From: Gammaproteobacteria bacterium | GTDB lineage: Bacteria > Pseudomonadota > Gammaproteobacteria > HyVt-429 | Length of the DNA stretch: 64,000 bases | Assembly (NCBI GenBank): GCA_013152415.1 | Contig: JAADGI010000006.1 | Span: 27,725-91,724, forward strand | Reading direction: 5' to 3' | In this document: positions 54,648-63,949 of the stretch, piece by piece | How the letters are laid out: every line of letters starts with the position of its first letter | Position numbering within the stretch: the first letter of the stretch is position 1 | Notes under the pieces: generated by a model | The model's input: only the letters and a program-made list of their open reading frames with translations | Database searches by the model: none | Told to the model about the DNA's origin: nothing | Translations under genes and position numbers: made by a program

Positions 54648-56183
54648 TCAGGCTCGAACGAGGGGGTCATGAGCCAGGTCAACGTCGCTGCCGTCATTGA
54701 TAGGTGGATAAAGATCATGCAGGGAGACCGAGCGACCATTTTCGACAACAATACGCGCATGATAACGTTTCAGGTGCCGGGGCTCTGGCACCCCACAGGA
54801 ATGGGCAATCATCCCAACTTCATGGACTATATTGTCCACATAGTGTTGCACACGGATAGCCTTTTTCTGCACATCCAGGCCACGTTGTAATTTAGGGTTG
54901 TGGGTTGTAATCCCGGCCGGGCACGTATTCTTGTTACAGCGCAATGCCTGGACACAACCCAGAGCCAGCATGAAGCCACGGGCTGAATTGATAAAATCTG
55001 CACCCACACACAACGCCCAGGCGACTTCGGTAGGCGTCACCAATTTCCCAGAAGCGATCACCCTGATACGATCCCGTAGGCCATGCGCCACAAGCTTATC
55101 GACTAACAACGGCAAAGTCTCTCGTAAAGGCAAGCCCATATTGTCAATGAGACTCATGGGTGCAGCACCCGTACCACCGTCGGCACTGTCCAGAGTAATA
55201 AAGTCCGGAGCCCACTCATCCCCCCGCTCTCTTATGGCAGTAAATAACGTATCCAGCCATCCATAGGCCCCGATCACCGCCTTAAAACCCACCGGTTTAC
55301 CTGTCGCCAAACGGACACGATGTATCATTGCCAATAGATCGTCGATACTATCGATATCCGGGTGACGATTGGGGCTGATGGAATCCTGGTACGAGGGGAT
55401 ACCACGAATGTCAGCTATCAACGGTGTGACCTTAATAGCGGGCAGGATGCCACCCTTACCCGGTTTAGCCCCCTGGCTAAGTTTGATCTCAAACATCTTG
55501 ACCTGATTATGGGCCGCTACCGCGTGCAATTTTTCATCGCTCAACTCACCGGCCCCGTTGTTGACGCCGTACTTCGCGGTACCGATCTGAAAAATCAAAT
55601 CTGCCCCCCCTTCTAGATGGTAAGGAGACAAGCCTCCTTCTCCCGTATTCAACCAGCAACCTGCTACAGCGGCGCCCTTTGACAAGGCACGTACTGCGGG
55701 GACTGACAGCGCACCAAAACTCATCGCCGAAATATTGAATAACGACCGCGCCTTGAAGGGATGCTTGCAATTCGGGCCGATAACCATGGGTTCAACTGAC
55801 GCAGCATCGACCTCCAATGTTGGAAACGGACAATTCACGAACATCACCGTGCCGTTCAAACGCAGATCTCGGGTGCTGCCAAAGGCAACTGTATTATCGA
55901 CATTCTTCGAAGCCCGATAGACCCAACTGCGTTCAGCGCGATTAAACGGCAACTCCTCACGGTCCATGGCAAAAAAATATTGCCGGAAAAACCCCCCCAG
56001 GTGCTCAAAGATATAACGGAATCGACCGATGAAAGGATAATTACGGCGAATAGCATGGCCGGTCTGCATAACGTCTATGGTGTAGAGCACTATGATGATT
56101 GCCACAATCAGCCCTATCACAAAAAGAAAGGCGTAGGAAAAGTACTCGAGAGCTGACATGATGTGCATTGACATGGCGGACAT
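54648..56183 (-). CDS. Membrane-anchored FMN-binding glutamate synthase-like protein
   Basis: A 511-residue protein equivalent to the central FMN domain of glutamate synthase (GltB), with an N-terminal membrane segment (about 12-33) and no glutaminase domain. Visible features: MSFGALSVPAVRALSKGAAV, GEGGLSPYHLEGGADLIFQI, KPGKGGILPAIKV and DSADGGTGAAP. The Cys-rich CVQALRCNKNTCPAGITT would hold a 3Fe-4S cluster. Stand-alone forms are common and uncharacterised; the amino donor and reductant are unknown. Confidence 0.88.
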   Translation of the reverse strand: MSAMSMHIMSALEYFSYAFLFVIGLIVAIIIVLYTIDVMQTGHAIRRNYPFIGRFRYIFEHLGGFFRQYFFAMDREELPFNRAERSWVYRASKNVDNTVAFGSTRDLRLNGTVMFVNCPFPTLEVDAASVEPMVIGPNCKHPFKARSLFNISAMSFGALSVPAVRALSKGAAVAGCWLNTGEGGLSPYHLEGGADLIFQIGTAKYGVNNGAGELSDEKLHAVAAHNQVKMFEIKLSQGAKPGKGGILPAIKVTPLIADIRGIPSYQDSISPNRHPDIDSIDDLLAMIHRVRLATGKPVGFKAVIGAYGWLDTLFTAIRERGDEWAPDFITLDSADGGTGAAPMSLIDNMGLPLRETLPLLVDKLVAHGLRDRIRVIASGKLVTPTEVAWALCVGADFINSARGFMLALGCVQALRCNKNTCPAGITTHNPKLQRGLDVQKKAIRVQHYVDNIVHEVGMIAHSCGVPEPRHLKRYHARIVVENGRSVSLHDLYPPINDGSDVDLAHDPLVRA

Positions 56184-56289
56184 AGCGATTCCTCGGTTTT
56201 AATTCCAGTCGATTCTTTAAAATTATTGTGTCAGTCTCTCAATACAAACCAGACACTGCCTTCGATAGACAAAGTTTTATAATAAGAGT

Positions 56290-56925
56290 TCAGCCCTTGC
56301 TTGTAAGCCTATCTGTTAAATTTAACAAACAGACCTTGGACTCACCATTTTTACAATACAAGGGAGGATATCCCTTTACACTTGCGCGACTACGAATAAA
56401 TACCGCGATTACCGTAAAACCCTGAGCACGAATACCACTGATTCGAATGGGATATATGGGTGCACCGGTCATGCCCGCCAACACCGCAATCCCTCGTTTA
56501 GGACGAAAAGTATCTTCAAGCTTGTGTATCCCACCATGTGGAAATACCGCTACCACCTCACCGGCCTCCACTGCCGCTCGTGCCGCATAAAAAGATTCTT
56601 GTGGTTTGGCAGTACGCTCGACGGGGATCAAACCCAGCATCTTAAACAACCAACTAATCCACCAACGATTATACTGCTCACGGGCAATCATAAATCGCAA
56701 TGGCCGCCGACAGGATGCTATCAACAGCAACGGATCCAACCCCGAACAGTGGTTAGCCGCCACTAATACACCACCGGTTGTGGGTATAGATATGGTGTTT
56801 ATCTTTAAGCGGTGAAATCGTCGGCAAAAAATGCGATTCAGGCCATCCAGACGGTTGAGCCACTTACCACCCCAATCTGCTTCGTTGGCAGCCTCACAAA
56901 CCCTCACTAAATATTGCCCAACCAA
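56290..56925 (-). CDS. 1-acyl-glycerol-3-phosphate acyltransferase family protein
   Basis: A 211-residue PlsC-family acyltransferase with the H-x4-D motif in AANHCSGLDPLL, the REQYNRWW segment, and FPHGGIHK in place of the usual FPEG motif. A His in place of Glu is uncommon and may affect substrate binding. The assigned start is TTG; the frame is open upstream over a hydrophobic stretch, so the true N-terminus may include a membrane anchor beginning at a non-standard codon. It follows the acyl-CoA ligase gene by 109 bp. Confidence 0.8.
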   Translation of the reverse strand: MVGQYLVRVCEAANEADWGGKWLNRLDGLNRIFCRRFHRLKINTISIPTTGGVLVAANHCSGLDPLLLIASCRRPLRFMIAREQYNRWWISWLFKMLGLIPVERTAKPQESFYAARAAVEAGEVVAVFPHGGIHKLEDTFRPKRGIAVLAGMTGAPIYPIRISGIRAQGFTVIAVFIRSRASVKGYPPLYCKNGESKVCLLNLTDRLTSKG

Positions 56926-57034
56926 GACAAGTGACGCAACGCTTACAATACCAAGACCAGACCAAAATATGAATTGCGCGCTGATTTTACTATCCCCTTA
57001 TTTTATCCCCTCCTCGGGAGAGGAGGCTCATCAA

Positions 57035-58591
57035 TTAATCACTGATCTCCCTCTGAGCAAAAATTTCAGGGAGTTTATTAAATGCCACCTTGCCCACGGG
57101 TGTACGTGGTAATTCATCAACCAGAGCAAAGCGGGTTATATGATTATGGCTGGAAACCCGTGCATTAAATTCCCTAAGAATGGCTCGGGCCGTACTGGAT
57201 GTGACGTCTTCGTCATCCAAGGCCATCACCGCCGCAGGTCGCATTCCCACTTCCAGCACTCCCGCCTCTTTTACCCCCGGAACACGTTCCAGGAGTGTCT
57301 CCAGCTCCTCCGGGTAGACATTTTTTCCTGCCTCAGTCACGATCAGACGCTTACAGCGCCCCGTCAATATGATATTACCCACCTCATCGAGTCGCGCTAA
57401 ATCTCCAGTGCGAAACCAACCATCGTGCAAAACCTCGTGAGTTTGCTCCAGGTCCACATAGCCCAACATCACATTGGGCCCTTTGACCAAGAGCTCACCA
57501 CTACCGTCGATATCCTGACCAATAATTTTGACTTCTATCCCTGCCAGAGGCCGACCCACGCTGTCCAATACCGGCTCAAAGTTATCCTGTATACAAATCA
57601 CCGGGGACGTCTCGGTAAGACCGTAACCTTGGCGAAGCGGCAGACCAAGATCACGGAAGTACTGTGCAATCGCCGGATCGAGCCTTGAACCTCCGCTGAT
57701 CCAGGCATTAATCCGACCCCCCAACTTATGCCGAATGGGCCAGTTGATTCGCCGCCGCAACCACAGCGGACACTTTTTTAACAATGCCCGATACCAGACC
57801 ATAAGGAGACCGGCCTGACGGAAACGCTTTTCCATGCCTTGCATGATATTTCGATACAGACGTGGCACCCCAATCATGGCAGTCACCCGCTCGGCAGCCA
57901 TGGCATCGAGAATCTCCTTGGCCGCCAACACCCGCGGTAACACGATAGTGGAGCTTGAATACAGTGGCAACAAAAACCCACCCGTTACTTCCATCATGTG
58001 GGATAAAGGTAATATAGAAAGAAAACGCTCGTGATCGGTGATGTCGACACACTGATAGGCAGCGGTGACATTGGAAATGATGTTATTGTGGCTAAGGCGA
58101 ACCATCTTTGGGTGACCACTGCTCCCCGAGGTGTAGCTGCGTATGGCCTCTTGTGCGCCCGATATCTTGGCCTGCAACTTCGACTCCCTTGCAATACGCT
58201 CAGGATCGTTGTCCAGTACTATATCCATGGAATGGGCAACACGGCGATCGACCCCGTGCACCAATACCAGCTTGGGCTTAATTGCACCCAGGGCGCTCAC
58301 CAACTCATCATCACTAAACCCTGTATGCAAAGGTGCGATGACCCCACCCAGTTTCCACACTGCTAATGCCGCCACGCCCCATTCTGGACCATTGGCAGCA
58401 AGGATGCCGACAACATCACCCGGATACACTGAGCGCTCACGCAAATGGCTTGCAAAAACTACCGCATAATCATGAACCTGTTGGTAGCTGTACTGCCGTA
58501 TCTCCCCTCCCAACAGTCGGCATCTCCATGCGGTATGTGCTGGGCGCGCACGCAGGGCATTCGTGATCAGACACCAGATATCCTCGCACAT
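57035..58591 (-). CDS. AMP-forming acyl-CoA/acyl-ACP synthetase
   Basis: A 518-residue ANL-family ligase. The P-loop is YTSGSSGHPKMVRLSHNN (about 154-171), followed by LPLSHMMEVTGG, GYGLTETSPV, and WFRTGDLARLDEVGNIILTGR with the catalytic C-terminal hinge; the lysine region ends TPVGKVAFNKL. It activates a carboxylic acid, probably a fatty acid, and passes it to CoA or ACP. Transcribed towards the PlsC-like gene, so fatty-acid salvage into lipids is a sensible joint role. Confidence 0.88.
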   Translation of the reverse strand: MCEDIWCLITNALRARPAHTAWRCRLLGGEIRQYSYQQVHDYAVVFASHLRERSVYPGDVVGILAANGPEWGVAALAVWKLGGVIAPLHTGFSDDELVSALGAIKPKLVLVHGVDRRVAHSMDIVLDNDPERIARESKLQAKISGAQEAIRSYTSGSSGHPKMVRLSHNNIISNVTAAYQCVDITDHERFLSILPLSHMMEVTGGFLLPLYSSSTIVLPRVLAAKEILDAMAAERVTAMIGVPRLYRNIMQGMEKRFRQAGLLMVWYRALLKKCPLWLRRRINWPIRHKLGGRINAWISGGSRLDPAIAQYFRDLGLPLRQGYGLTETSPVICIQDNFEPVLDSVGRPLAGIEVKIIGQDIDGSGELLVKGPNVMLGYVDLEQTHEVLHDGWFRTGDLARLDEVGNIILTGRCKRLIVTEAGKNVYPEELETLLERVPGVKEAGVLEVGMRPAAVMALDDEDVTSSTARAILREFNARVSSHNHITRFALVDELPRTPVGKVAFNKLPEIFAQREISD

Positions 58592-58723
58592 GGCTAATAC
58601 GATCCAGGTTCAGGTTTGGAACAGTTTAACCCTTAACATCCTCACCAGAAACCCGGAGGCGGTGGGTCATAAATTGGGCCTGATAATAAAACAAGGTCCA
58701 TGGATAAGGGTCCGCTGACCGCC

Positions 58724-59080
58724 TCAGGCGGTTGCCCGATCAACAATTTGTGATTTACCGGTGGGAAAACTGGCCTTGTCTAACACAAATTCATGTACCG
58801 ATCTAAGCACATCAGCACAATAAGGATAATTCACCCTATAGTACACTTCCTTGCCTCGCTTCTCGCATACCAATACTTCAGCATCACGTAACACCTTCAG
58901 ATGATGGGAAATAGCCGGGCGACTAAGGGAAAACATCCTCGCGATCTCATTGACACAAAGCTCTTCATTCGGCTCAAAAATCAACACAATTTGCTGTCTA
59001 TAGGTATCACCCAAGGCAGCGAAGAATCGAGCGAATTTATCCCAGGTGGGAGGCAATGTTTTGGCATACTCTGAATTCAT
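58724..59080 (-). CDS. ArsR-family transcription regulator
   Basis: A 118-residue winged-HTH regulator. The recognition region reads ARMFSLSRPAISHHLKVLRDAEVL, then CEKRGKEVYYRVN. The alpha-3 metal site of ArsR (CxC) is reduced to a single Cys in ELCVNEIA, so arsenic sensing is unlikely; a second Cys follows in VCEKRG. It may sense a thiol-reactive or unrelated signal. It lies 145 bp after egtD in the same orientation, with no other obvious target nearby. Confidence 0.88.
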   Translation of the reverse strand: MNSEYAKTLPPTWDKFARFFAALGDTYRQQIVLIFEPNEELCVNEIARMFSLSRPAISHHLKVLRDAEVLVCEKRGKEVYYRVNYPYCADVLRSVHEFVLDKASFPTGKSQIVDRATA

Positions 59081-59225
59081 AATGATATGGCGGCAATCAA
59101 CAGCCCTTATTCTGACTAAACTTACGGGGTAATGCGGCTAACCGCCGGAGAAAGAAAGCATAACCTTTTGGCGTTACATGTCAATATATTTAAACTTACT
59201 GATACACCCCAGTGAAGTCAATAGC

Positions 59226-60224
59226 CTATCGGGGACGGGCCAACACTAGAGAATAATATTCATTTTCGGGAACGAAATGATGATCGAGTGTGAAACCGGT
59301 CGTAGCAAGTAATGCTGTCAGGCTCTGGGGGGTAAATTTACGGCTGATCTCGGTAAGTATGGTTTCATGCTTACAAAAATTGACTTCCATACCGATCCCC
59401 CTGATATTGACGGCATGATCTTTACGTACCTGCAAATGCATCTCAATACGCGACTCACCTCGATTAAAAAATGCACGATGAGCAAATAAGTCCCTCTTAA
59501 AGTCACCGCCTAACTCTCGATTGATAACCTCCAACACATTGAGGTTAAAGGCTGCAGTGTGACCGGCAGCATCATTATAAGCCGCGTTTAATACATCGAC
59601 CTCCTTAATGCGATCTGCACCCAACAAAAACCAGTCATCAGGCCCCATGGCCGCCCTTAAGTCCCGCAAAAAGACAACCGCATCATCTTGGCTAAAATTA
59701 CCGATGGTGCCACCGAGAAAAACAAATAGCCTGCGCCCGGCAGTAACGGGTAATTTGGACAGGGCCTGACAATAATCCCCCACACAGGCATCCACATGCA
59801 ACCAATCGTGTTGGCCTATAAGGCGCTTGCCTGCCTCCACAAGGATTTCGGCACACACGTCTACAGGCTGGTAACGGCTATGGCAACCTTGCTCCGAACA
59901 TGCCGAAAAAATATGCCCCATTTTGCGGGACGACCCACTACCCAATTCAACTATAGAGTCGGGTTGCACAAGCTGAATAATTTGGTTGGCGAATTTCTTG
60001 AGCAGGGCATCTTCGGTACGGGTGGGATAATACTCATCGGTGACACAGATATTCTCAAATAACCGGGAACCCCGTTCATCGTAAAAATATTTAGGTGGAA
60101 GAGACTTTGGGCTGGAACCCAGACCTAAGCGAACATCTTCGGCCAAACTGACTGACTGGGGACCATCAATATCATCAATGCGGCGGATAGACACTCTGTC
60201 ATCCACCCTGGGGACCATTAACAT
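59226..60224 (-). CDS. egtD: L-histidine N-alpha-methyltransferase (hercynine synthase)
   Basis: A 332-residue EgtD family protein: DVRLGLGSSPKSLPPKYFYDERGSRLFE at the start, the SAM site VELGSGSSRKMGHI, FLGGTIGNFSQDDAVVFL and the C-terminal EISRKFTPQSL. It trimethylates histidine to hercynine, the first step of ergothioneine synthesis. It is divergent from egtC-egtB, sharing a 173-bp intergenic region. Confidence 0.93.
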   Translation of the reverse strand: MLMVPRVDDRVSIRRIDDIDGPQSVSLAEDVRLGLGSSPKSLPPKYFYDERGSRLFENICVTDEYYPTRTEDALLKKFANQIIQLVQPDSIVELGSGSSRKMGHIFSACSEQGCHSRYQPVDVCAEILVEAGKRLIGQHDWLHVDACVGDYCQALSKLPVTAGRRLFVFLGGTIGNFSQDDAVVFLRDLRAAMGPDDWFLLGADRIKEVDVLNAAYNDAAGHTAAFNLNVLEVINRELGGDFKRDLFAHRAFFNRGESRIEMHLQVRKDHAVNIRGIGMEVNFCKHETILTEISRKFTPQSLTALLATTGFTLDHHFVPENEYYSLVLARPR

Positions 60225-60397
60225 AACTATAAAGACTCTGTACTATAAAGGCTCTGTTGCTCGAATATGGATTAGGGTGTAACAATAAAAATCAACACCA
60301 TGAGATCGAACCACTTTAACGTATTGGTGGACGTGGCACCACCGCTTCTGCACACTAGAGGCCTCAAAATATCTGGTTTTCAAAGGAGACATATTCC

Positions 60398-61177
60398 ATG
60401 TGCAGGTTAGCGGCCTACCTGGGACCACAAATCAGCCTGGAACATTTTCTACTCAACCCAGGCCACGGCCTGATGGAGCAATCCTGGGCACCCAAAGAAA
60501 TGCGCGGAGCTATCATCAATGCCGATGGTTATGGCTTCGGCTGGTATTCAGATCAACGAGAGGCCAACACCTACGTCAATCCGATGCCCATCTGGAGCGA
60601 TGTCAACCTCAACTCTCTGGGACGCAGCTTACATTCAAATCTGTGGCTGGCAAACGTTCGCAGCGCCACCCATCCACTTTCGGTATCCGCCAGCAACACT
60701 ATGCCCTTCCTGCATGATGACCTGCTTTTTATGCACAACGGATTTATCGACCAATTTGAACACGTTCTTCGCGGCCGATTTCGACAAGAACTCGACCCCA
60801 AAATCGATGCTGGCATCACAGGCAGCACCGACTCGGAACATCTATTCGCCCTGGTACGTCACACCCTCAAAAATAATAATGTCAGCAGCCTGGAACAGGC
60901 CACCATCCTGACTTGTCACAAGATTCAAGAGTGGTTGGGGGAAGCTAAGGCCTTATTAAATTTTATCATCAGCAACAGCCAACAAATTATTGTGACCCGT
61001 CATGCCATCAATGGACACTGCCCAAGCTTGTATATCAATACCGATGAACCACAATACCCTGACGGAATATTAATTGCGTCAGAGCCGATGACCGATGCAG
61101 ACGGTTGGCAGCCCATCAGTGAACACAGCTTAGTGGTGATTGAAGCCGACGGCTCTTACCAAAGCAAGGATATATGA
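60398..61177 (+). CDS. egtC: Ergothioneine biosynthesis glutamine amidotransferase-like hydrolase
   Basis: A 259-residue class II amidotransferase-fold protein. The N-terminal nucleophile is Cys2 (MCRLAAYLGP), exposed after Met removal. NADGYGFGWYS, NVRSATHPLSV and FMHNGFIDQF are the EgtC/GATase II substrate loops, and TGSTDSEHLFAL is also conserved. EgtC removes the gamma-glutamyl group from gamma-glutamyl-hercynylcysteine sulfoxide. AGGAG precedes the ATG. It overlaps egtB by 4 bases. Confidence 0.9.
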   Translation: MCRLAAYLGPQISLEHFLLNPGHGLMEQSWAPKEMRGAIINADGYGFGWYSDQREANTYVNPMPIWSDVNLNSLGRSLHSNLWLANVRSATHPLSVSASNTMPFLHDDLLFMHNGFIDQFEHVLRGRFRQELDPKIDAGITGSTDSEHLFALVRHTLKNNNVSSLEQATILTCHKIQEWLGEAKALLNFIISNSQQIIVTRHAINGHCPSLYINTDEPQYPDGILIASEPMTDADGWQPISEHSLVVIEADGSYQSKDI

Positions 61178-62340
61178 ACACCAGCTCTGTAAATATGCTG
61201 CACCATACCCAAGAACAAGGCCTGGCCCTGTTTAATGCCGCCCCCAAACACAGCCAACATCGTCAATACCATAAAGACCTTAGCCCCTTGTCTTGGCACC
61301 TGGGTCATATGGCGTTCATTGAAACCTACTGGATCCGTGAAATCATCCAGAATGATAAGCGCGAAACTGCCCACCTGCATGACTTTTATCTACCCGAGCG
61401 CAGCCCCAAAACAGAACGAGGTAAAACTCTTGAGGCTCAAACCGGACTCGAACATTGGGCACGAACCCTGTTTGCACAAAATTGCCAGCGGCTTGCCTCA
61501 CTCATTGAGGGCCACGACCCACACCCGCTGTTACGCGATCATTATGTGCTGCATTTTTTGATTCAACACAACGCCCAACATCTAGAGACCATGCGTATGG
61601 TGCTACAACAACAAATGCTGGGTGAACCCCATGGCCACTACAAAGTGGCCCACCCCCTGGAAGCAAGGCCATCGGCCACACCACAGATCCACCTGAGCGG
61701 TGGCCTGATACACCTAGGTCACAATAACAACGCAGAAGCATTTGACAACGAACTGCCCCACCACCCTGTCGACCTCAAGGCCTTTAAGATCGCCGCCAAA
61801 CCGGTTTCTAACGGGGAGTTTTTAGGGTTTATTGAGGCCAATGGCTACCAGGAAAAGTGTTATTGGAGTGATAGGGGCTGGCAGTGGCAACACGTTTTCC
61901 GTGCCAACAGCCCTGAGCACTGGTACCAAAATAAAGAGGGCGCATGGTACGCAGTGGGGCTAGGCGGTCCAAAAGATATTGATACCGAATCAGCGGTGAT
62001 GGGTATAAACCACTTTGAAGCAGAGGCCTTTGCCCACTACGCCAAATGCCGCCTGCCCCACGAACAGGAATGGGAACACGCCATGGTCACAAATAGTGAC
62101 ATCGCAGCCAGCACGGGTGAATCCTGGGAGTGGTGTAAAAATACATTTTATCCCTACCCCGGCTACAGGCCCTTTCCCTACGAGCGATATTCATCCACAT
62201 GGTTTGATGATCAACACTTCAGTCTACGCGGTGGCAGTCATCACACAGAAGCGATGATCAAACGAGCCAGCTTTCGGAATTTTTATTCTCCAGACAAACG
62301 CCACATCTTTGCGGGACTGCGCCTCGCCCAGGATGCTTAG
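61174..62340 (+). CDS. egtB: Ergothioneine biosynthesis sulfoxide synthase (DinB + FGE/SUMF1 domains)
   Basis: A 388-residue EgtB family enzyme that joins hercynine with a thiol donor using iron and oxygen. The DinB-like N-terminal half has the iron ligands in SWHLGHM (His42/His45 region) and QHNAQHLETMR (His132, His136). The FGE domain shows PVDLKAFKIAAKPVSNGEFL, EWEHAMV, GESWEWCKNTF and the end LRGGSHHTE...SFRNFY. Slightly shorter than mycobacterial EgtB. Because egtC is coupled to it, gamma-glutamylcysteine is the probable thiol donor, although no egtA (glutamate-cysteine ligase) is in the window. Confidence 0.9.
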   Translation: MNTSSVNMLHHTQEQGLALFNAAPKHSQHRQYHKDLSPLSWHLGHMAFIETYWIREIIQNDKRETAHLHDFYLPERSPKTERGKTLEAQTGLEHWARTLFAQNCQRLASLIEGHDPHPLLRDHYVLHFLIQHNAQHLETMRMVLQQQMLGEPHGHYKVAHPLEARPSATPQIHLSGGLIHLGHNNNAEAFDNELPHHPVDLKAFKIAAKPVSNGEFLGFIEANGYQEKCYWSDRGWQWQHVFRANSPEHWYQNKEGAWYAVGLGGPKDIDTESAVMGINHFEAEAFAHYAKCRLPHEQEWEHAMVTNSDIAASTGESWEWCKNTFYPYPGYRPFPYERYSSTWFDDQHFSLRGGSHHTEAMIKRASFRNFYSPDKRHIFAGLRLAQDA

Positions 62341-62423
62341 GCCAAACAACCCTGCCATGGGTATAATCCGTTGATGTTAGTGCAAACTTTAACCCACAAC
62401 GGAGCGACCTCGCAGCACTGATA

Positions 62424-62490
62424 CTCTCGCAAAGACGCCAAGCTTGAATAAATCCAGTCATTTTTTGCGTGCTTGGCGACTTTGCGAAAG
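62424..62490. repeat. Palindromic repeat family R2, copy C
   Basis: CTCTCGCAAAGACGCCAAGC at the left and GCTTGGCGACTTTGCGAAAG at the right are nearly perfect inverted arms separated by 27 bp, downstream of egtB and upstream of the symporter gene. Confidence 0.6.
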
Positions 62491-62548
62491 CCCATTTACT
62501 TTAGCGCCACAACATCCTGAAGAGCCAAATTTCTAAAGGGGACATTTA

Positions 62549-63898
62549 ATGGAACAACTCAATGCTTGGCTGGCAACAATCGAAAGTTTTTTATGGGGTC
62601 CGCCTCTATTGATTTTATTATTGGGTACCGGCGCCTACCTTAGCATCGGCCTCAAGTTCATGCCCATCCGCTGCCTGGGCCAGGGCTTTCGTATGCTCAT
62701 GCAGGGTACCCGTCACGACCAGAAAGCTGAGGGTGAGATCACCCCCTTTCAGGCATTGATGACCGCCCTGGCCGCCACTATCGGTACCGGCAATATTGCC
62801 GGTGTCGCCACGGCCATTTTTATCGGTGGACCTGGTGCCGTATTCTGGATGTGGATCACCGCCCTGGTCGGCATGGCCAGCAAATACGCCGAAGCGGTAT
62901 TGGCTGTGAAGTACCGTGAAAAAGATGCCCGTGGTGTCTATGTAGGTGGCCCCATGTACTACATCAAAAATGGGCTGGGTAAAAACTGGGCCTGGCTGGG
63001 AACGGTATTCGCCCTATTTGGTGCCATTGCCGCATTCGGTATCGGCAATACCGTACAGTCCAACTCGGTGGCCAGGGCCATTGCCGCGGTGGAGCCCAGC
63101 CTCGCTGTGCCTTACTGGGTCACCGGTCTGGTCATGGCCACATTACTCTTCGTAGTAATCATCGGTGGCATCCGCCGCATTGCCAGGGTGGCCGAAAAGC
63201 TGGTGCCCCTGATGGCCATGGTGTACATCCTCGGTGCGCTGCTCATCCTCGGGTTAAATTTCGAACAACTCCCGGCGGGTTTTGCTCGTATCTTCAGCGA
63301 CGCCTTCACCGGCACCGCTGCGGTGGGAGGCTTCGCCGGTGCCGGAGTCATGATGGCGATCCAACTTGGTGTGGCCCGAGGTTTATTTTCCAATGAAGCC
63401 GGCCTGGGCAGCGCCCCCATAGCCCACGCCGCCGCCCGCACCACCGATCCGGTACATCAAGGTATGGTAGCTATGCTCGGCACCTTTATCGACACTATCA
63501 TCGTCTGCAGTATGACCGCTCTGGTCATTGTGACCTCCGGTGCCTGGGACAGTGGTGTCACCGGCGCCGAATTGACCACCCAAGCCTTTAATGAAGGGCT
63601 GGCAGGTGTCGGCGGCTACATCGTCGTCTTTGGTTTGGTGGTCTTTGCCTTCACCACCATCATCGGTTGGGGCTACTACGGTGAACGCTGTGTGGAGTAC
63701 CTGTTCGGGGTGCGGGCCATTACACCTTTCCGTTACCTATGGGTTGCCGCAGTTTTTTGGGGAGCAGTCGCCGACTTGAATCTTATTTGGACCTCGGCAG
63801 GCATCACTATGGCACTCATGGCCATCCCTAATCTTTTGGCCCTGATCCTGCTCAGCCCCATTGTGTTTAAATTAACCCGAGAATATCTAGCCAAATAG
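62549..63898 (+). CDS. Sodium/alanine (glycine) symporter, AGCS family
   Basis: A 449-residue transporter with about 11 membrane segments. Diagnostic blocks are GTGAYLSIGLKFMPIR, ALAATIGTGNIAGVATAI (about 75-92), GPGAVFWMWITALVGMASKY and GVARGLFSNEAGLGSAPIAHA (about 274-294), all AGCS signatures. It imports alanine or glycine with Na+ (or H+). GGGGACA lies before the ATG. Stands alone between an R2 repeat and a transposase start. Confidence 0.93.
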   Translation: MEQLNAWLATIESFLWGPPLLILLLGTGAYLSIGLKFMPIRCLGQGFRMLMQGTRHDQKAEGEITPFQALMTALAATIGTGNIAGVATAIFIGGPGAVFWMWITALVGMASKYAEAVLAVKYREKDARGVYVGGPMYYIKNGLGKNWAWLGTVFALFGAIAAFGIGNTVQSNSVARAIAAVEPSLAVPYWVTGLVMATLLFVVIIGGIRRIARVAEKLVPLMAMVYILGALLILGLNFEQLPAGFARIFSDAFTGTAAVGGFAGAGVMMAIQLGVARGLFSNEAGLGSAPIAHAAARTTDPVHQGMVAMLGTFIDTIIVCSMTALVIVTSGAWDSGVTGAELTTQAFNEGLAGVGGYIVVFGLVVFAFTTIIGWGYYGERCVEYLFGVRAITPFRYLWVAAVFWGAVADLNLIWTSAGITMALMAIPNLLALILLSPIVFKLTREYLAK

Positions 63899-63949
63899 AT
63901 TCGAGATAATATTAACCCGGCACCAATATAAATATGCTATACTATGGGC

